Below, one piece after another: positions 62,315-64,000 of a stretch of DNA of 64,000 nt. The stretch comes from Demequina flava (lineage in GTDB: Bacteria > Actinomycetota > Actinomycetes > Actinomycetales > Demequinaceae), in assembly GCF_000975035.1 (NCBI RefSeq), contig NZ_BBRA01000001.1:1197184-1261183 (forward strand), written 5' to 3'. The notes below the pieces were generated by a model. That model was not told the DNA's origin and searched no databases. It saw nothing but the letters and a program-made list of their open reading frames with translations. Every line of letters starts with the position of its first letter. The first letter of the stretch is position 1. The position numbers and the translations under genes were made by a program.

Positions 62315-63586
62315 ATGATTGACCTGAAGCTTCTGCGTGCCGAGCCCGATGTTGTCCGAGCCAGCCAGCGTGCTCGCGGCGACGACCCCGCTGTCGTGGA
62401 CCAGGTGCTCGAAGCGGACTCAGAGCAGCGTGCTGCGCTGACCGAGTTTGAGGCCAAGCGCGCCGAACAGAAGTCGCTGGGCAAGCAGGTCGCGCAGGCG
62501 CAGGGCGATGAGAAGCAACAGCTTCTCGCGCACACCAGGGAGCTTGCAGCTGAGGTGAAGAGCCTTCAAGCGACGGCCGATGCTGCAGCCAAGCGGGCGG
62601 TCGAGCTTGCCCGGTCCTTGGGTAACGTCCCCGAGCTGGGTGTGCCCTCCGGTGGCGAGGACAACTTCACGGTCCTGCGTCACGAAGGCACACCGCGCGA
62701 CTTCGTAGCCGAGGGCATCGAGGTGCAGGACCACCTGGCGATCGGCGAAGGCCTCAAAGCCATCGACATGGAGCGCGGAGCAAAGGTCTCCGGCGCGCGC
62801 TTCTACTTCCTCACCGGCGTGGGTGCCCAGCTTGAGTTGGCGATCCTCAACGCCGCGATGAACCTTGCCGCCGAGCGTGGCTTCAGTCCCATGATTACGC
62901 CCACCCTGGTGCGCCCCGAGACGATGGCCGGCACCGGCTTCCTTGGCCAGCACTCCGATGAGATCTACTTCCTGGAGCGCGACGAGCTGTACCTCGTGGG
63001 CACCTCCGAGGTCGCGCTGGCCGGCTACCACTCGGACGAGATCATCGACCTCAGCGACGGCCCCCTCCGCTATGCCGGCTGGAGCGCCTGCTACCGCCGC
63101 GAGGCCGGGTCGGCCGGTCGCGATACCCGCGGCATCATCCGTGTGCACCAGTTCCACAAGGTGGAGATGTTCTCTTACGCCCATGCGGAGGATGCGGCGG
63201 CGGAGCACGAGCGCTTCCTGTCCATCGAGGAGGAGATGCTCAACGCCCTTGAGTTGCCCTATCGCGTGATTGACACTGCGGCAGGCGACTTGGGTTCTTC
63301 CGCCGCGCGCAAGTTCGACTGCGAGGCGTGGCTCCCCAGCCAGGAGCGCTGGATGGAGGTCACCTCGACCTCGAACTGCACCACGTATCAGGCACGCCGC
63401 CTCGCGATCCGTGAGCGCGTGGATAAGGGCACCACGCCCGTCGCCACGATCAACGGCACCATCGGTACCACCCGGTGGCTGGTCGCACTGCTGGAGAACC
63501 ACCAGCAGGCAGACGGCTCGGTCTACGTGCCTGAGTTGCTGCGCCCGTACTTGGGCGGCCGTGAGGTTCTCACGCCCGTCAAGTAG
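62315..63586 (+). CDS. serS: Seryl-tRNA synthetase
   Basis: A 423-residue class II synthetase charging tRNA-Ser. The N-terminal coiled-coil arm (about 25-105) is followed by the catalytic core: [16 protein letters not shown], motif 2 in [29 protein letters not shown], and motif 3 near the C terminus ([17 protein letters not shown]). Length matches the family. Leaderless by promoter position. A near-perfect copy of the iterated decamer begins immediately after the TAG stop. Confidence 0.97.
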   Translation: MIDLKLLRAEPDVVRASQRARGDDPAVVDQVLEADSEQRAALTEFEAKRAEQKSLGKQVAQAQGDEKQQLLAHTRELAAEVKSLQATADAAAKRAVELARSLGNVPELGVPSGGEDNFTVLRHEGTPRDFVAEGIEVQDHLAIGEGLKAIDMERGAKVSGARFYFLTGVGAQLELAILNAAMNLAAERGFSPMITPTLVRPETMAGTGFLGQHSDEIYFLERDELYLVGTSEVALAGYHSDEIIDLSDGPLRYAGWSACYRREAGSAGRDTRGIIRVHQFHKVEMFSYAHAEDAAAEHERFLSIEEEMLNALELPYRVIDTAAGDLGSSAARKFDCEAWLPSQERWMEVTSTSNCTTYQARRLAIRERVDKGTTPVATINGTIGTTRWLVALLENHQQADGSVYVPELLRPYLGGREVLTPVK

Positions 63587-63596
63587 AGCCGATGCT
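63587..63596 (+). repeat. Iterated element, one base different
   Basis: AGCCGATGCT directly abuts the serS stop; the 16 bp from 63588 (GCCGATGCTGGCTTGA) also occur inside gcvT at 10355. Confidence 0.6.
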
Positions 63597-63642
63597 GGCT
63601 TGAGTTGCGCGCCAGCGTCACCAAGTTGTCACTGGGCCGTCG

Positions 63643-63648
63643 TAGGCT
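63643..63648 (+). promoter_or_regulatory. Leaderless -10 element of the HAD gene
   Basis: TAGGCT lies 6 nt before the ATG at 63655; no ribosome site. Confidence 0.55.
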
Positions 63649-63654
63649 CGAGTC

Positions 63655-64000
63655 ATGAGTCCGGCCCTCGAAGACATGAATCCGCCGCTCGGTCCCGACA
63701 CGTGGAGGCTTCTAGGCCTCGACATTGACGGCACCGTGATGCACTGGGGAGGGGAGATCTCCCCATCGATTGTGCGAGCGATCGAGCAGGTGCGGATGTG
63801 CCGCAATCACGTGATCCTGTCGACGGGACGCAACATCGTCGCGACCCTGCCGGTTGCAGAGCAACTGGGGATCCGTCGCGGTTGGGCGGTGTGCTCCAAC
63901 GGCGCCGTCACGATTCGCTTGAACCCCGCCACTCCCGGTGGCTACGACATTGTCGAGACGGTGACATTCAACCCGCGGGCGGCTCTGGAGCTCATCCGTG
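63655..64000 (+). CDS. HAD family (Cof-type) hydrolase, 5' part
   Basis: The first 115 residues of a haloacid dehalogenase-superfamily phosphatase running off the window. Motif I is GLDIDGTVMHWGG (nucleophile Asp and general acid Asp), and motif II is ILSTGRN with the Ser/Thr phosphate ligand; the following CSNGAV is typical of Cof/Cap type II proteins acting on sugar phosphates or pyridoxal phosphate. Substrate unknown. Confidence 0.88.
   Translation, partial: MSPALEDMNPPLGPDTWRLLGLDIDGTVMHWGGEISPSIVRAIEQVRMCRNHVILSTGRNIVATLPVAEQLGIRRGWAVCSNGAVTIRLNPATPGGYDIVETVTFNPRAALELIR

Noticed and set aside
3316..62584. Iterated decamer as a chromosome-orienting sequence (KOPS-like)
   Set aside because: Orientation is balanced, ten to eight, whereas orienting sequences are strongly strand-skewed.

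Overview
The window is a contiguous, gene-dense, high-GC (roughly two thirds G+C) piece of an actinobacterial chromosome. Gene content (MoxR-DUF58-transglutaminase-FHA-PP2C cluster, DUF222/HNH protein, LppM lipoproteins, LAXTG/LPXTG surface proteins), frequent GTG starts and many leaderless promoters (TANNNT 6-7 nt before the start codon) fit the Micrococcales; a Demequina/Cellulomonas-like organism is a guess and the genus cannot be fixed from sequence alone.

Layout. 1-9.6 kb: a plus-strand operon for a large Ig-like surface protein (3' end only), MoxR ATPase, DUF58 protein, TgpA-like membrane protein whose transglutaminase Cys and His are replaced, an FHA protein, a PP2C phosphatase and a membrane protein with four DxTVVSxRR-type motifs. 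9.7-18.1 kb: glycine cleavage (gcvT, gcvH), a Nudix hydrolase, DUF222-HNH, tag, then methionine synthesis (metF, metE) with an OsmC gene and two matching operator-like palindromes between osmC and metE. 18.2-37.7 kb: a long minus-strand run holding an orphan type IV prepilin, a 2710-residue DUF11 surface protein with an LATTG sorting signal, MFS and GNAT genes, a KhtTU-type K+/H+ antiporter, a cluster of two APH-fold proteins (one lacking its catalytic residues) around a GNAT, a copper/heme set (DyP peroxidase, PCuAC chaperone, membrane protein) and a MalY-type lyase. 37.8-39.7 kb: two genes of unknown function and a 500-bp gene-free stretch rich in inverted repeats.

39.4-43.6 kb is the most interesting part: a lower-GC islet bounded by two direct copies of the 3' end of an ATP-grasp gene. 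Its cargo is a five-gene operon: a small secreted two-cysteine protein, a cysteine-rich lipoprotein, a membrane-anchored adaptor with a peptidoglycan-binding-like domain, a MacB-type ABC ATPase and an FtsX-like permease. This looks like a secreted-peptide export or self-protection system (bacteriocin-like), but the activity is inferred. No integrase is present.

43.6-64 kb: the intact ATP-grasp gene coupled to a VanZ-RDD gene, a second MFS transporter, two tandem LppM-like lipoproteins, a second giant surface protein (2691 residues, LPITG signal, seven C-terminal domains each with a Lys/Glu/Asn isopeptide-type triad and two cysteines), phosphoglucomutase, a family 2 glycosyltransferase, pheA, a diacylglycerol-kinase-family gene, serS and the start of a HAD phosphatase.

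Across the whole window the decamer GGCCGATGCT / AGCATCGGCC occurs at least 18 times without strand bias, often just after stop codons and once (one base different) inside a 51-nt perfect palindrome. It behaves like a genome-wide iterated element comparable in distribution to DNA uptake sequences. No tRNA, rRNA, CRISPR array, insertion sequence or transposase was recognised.
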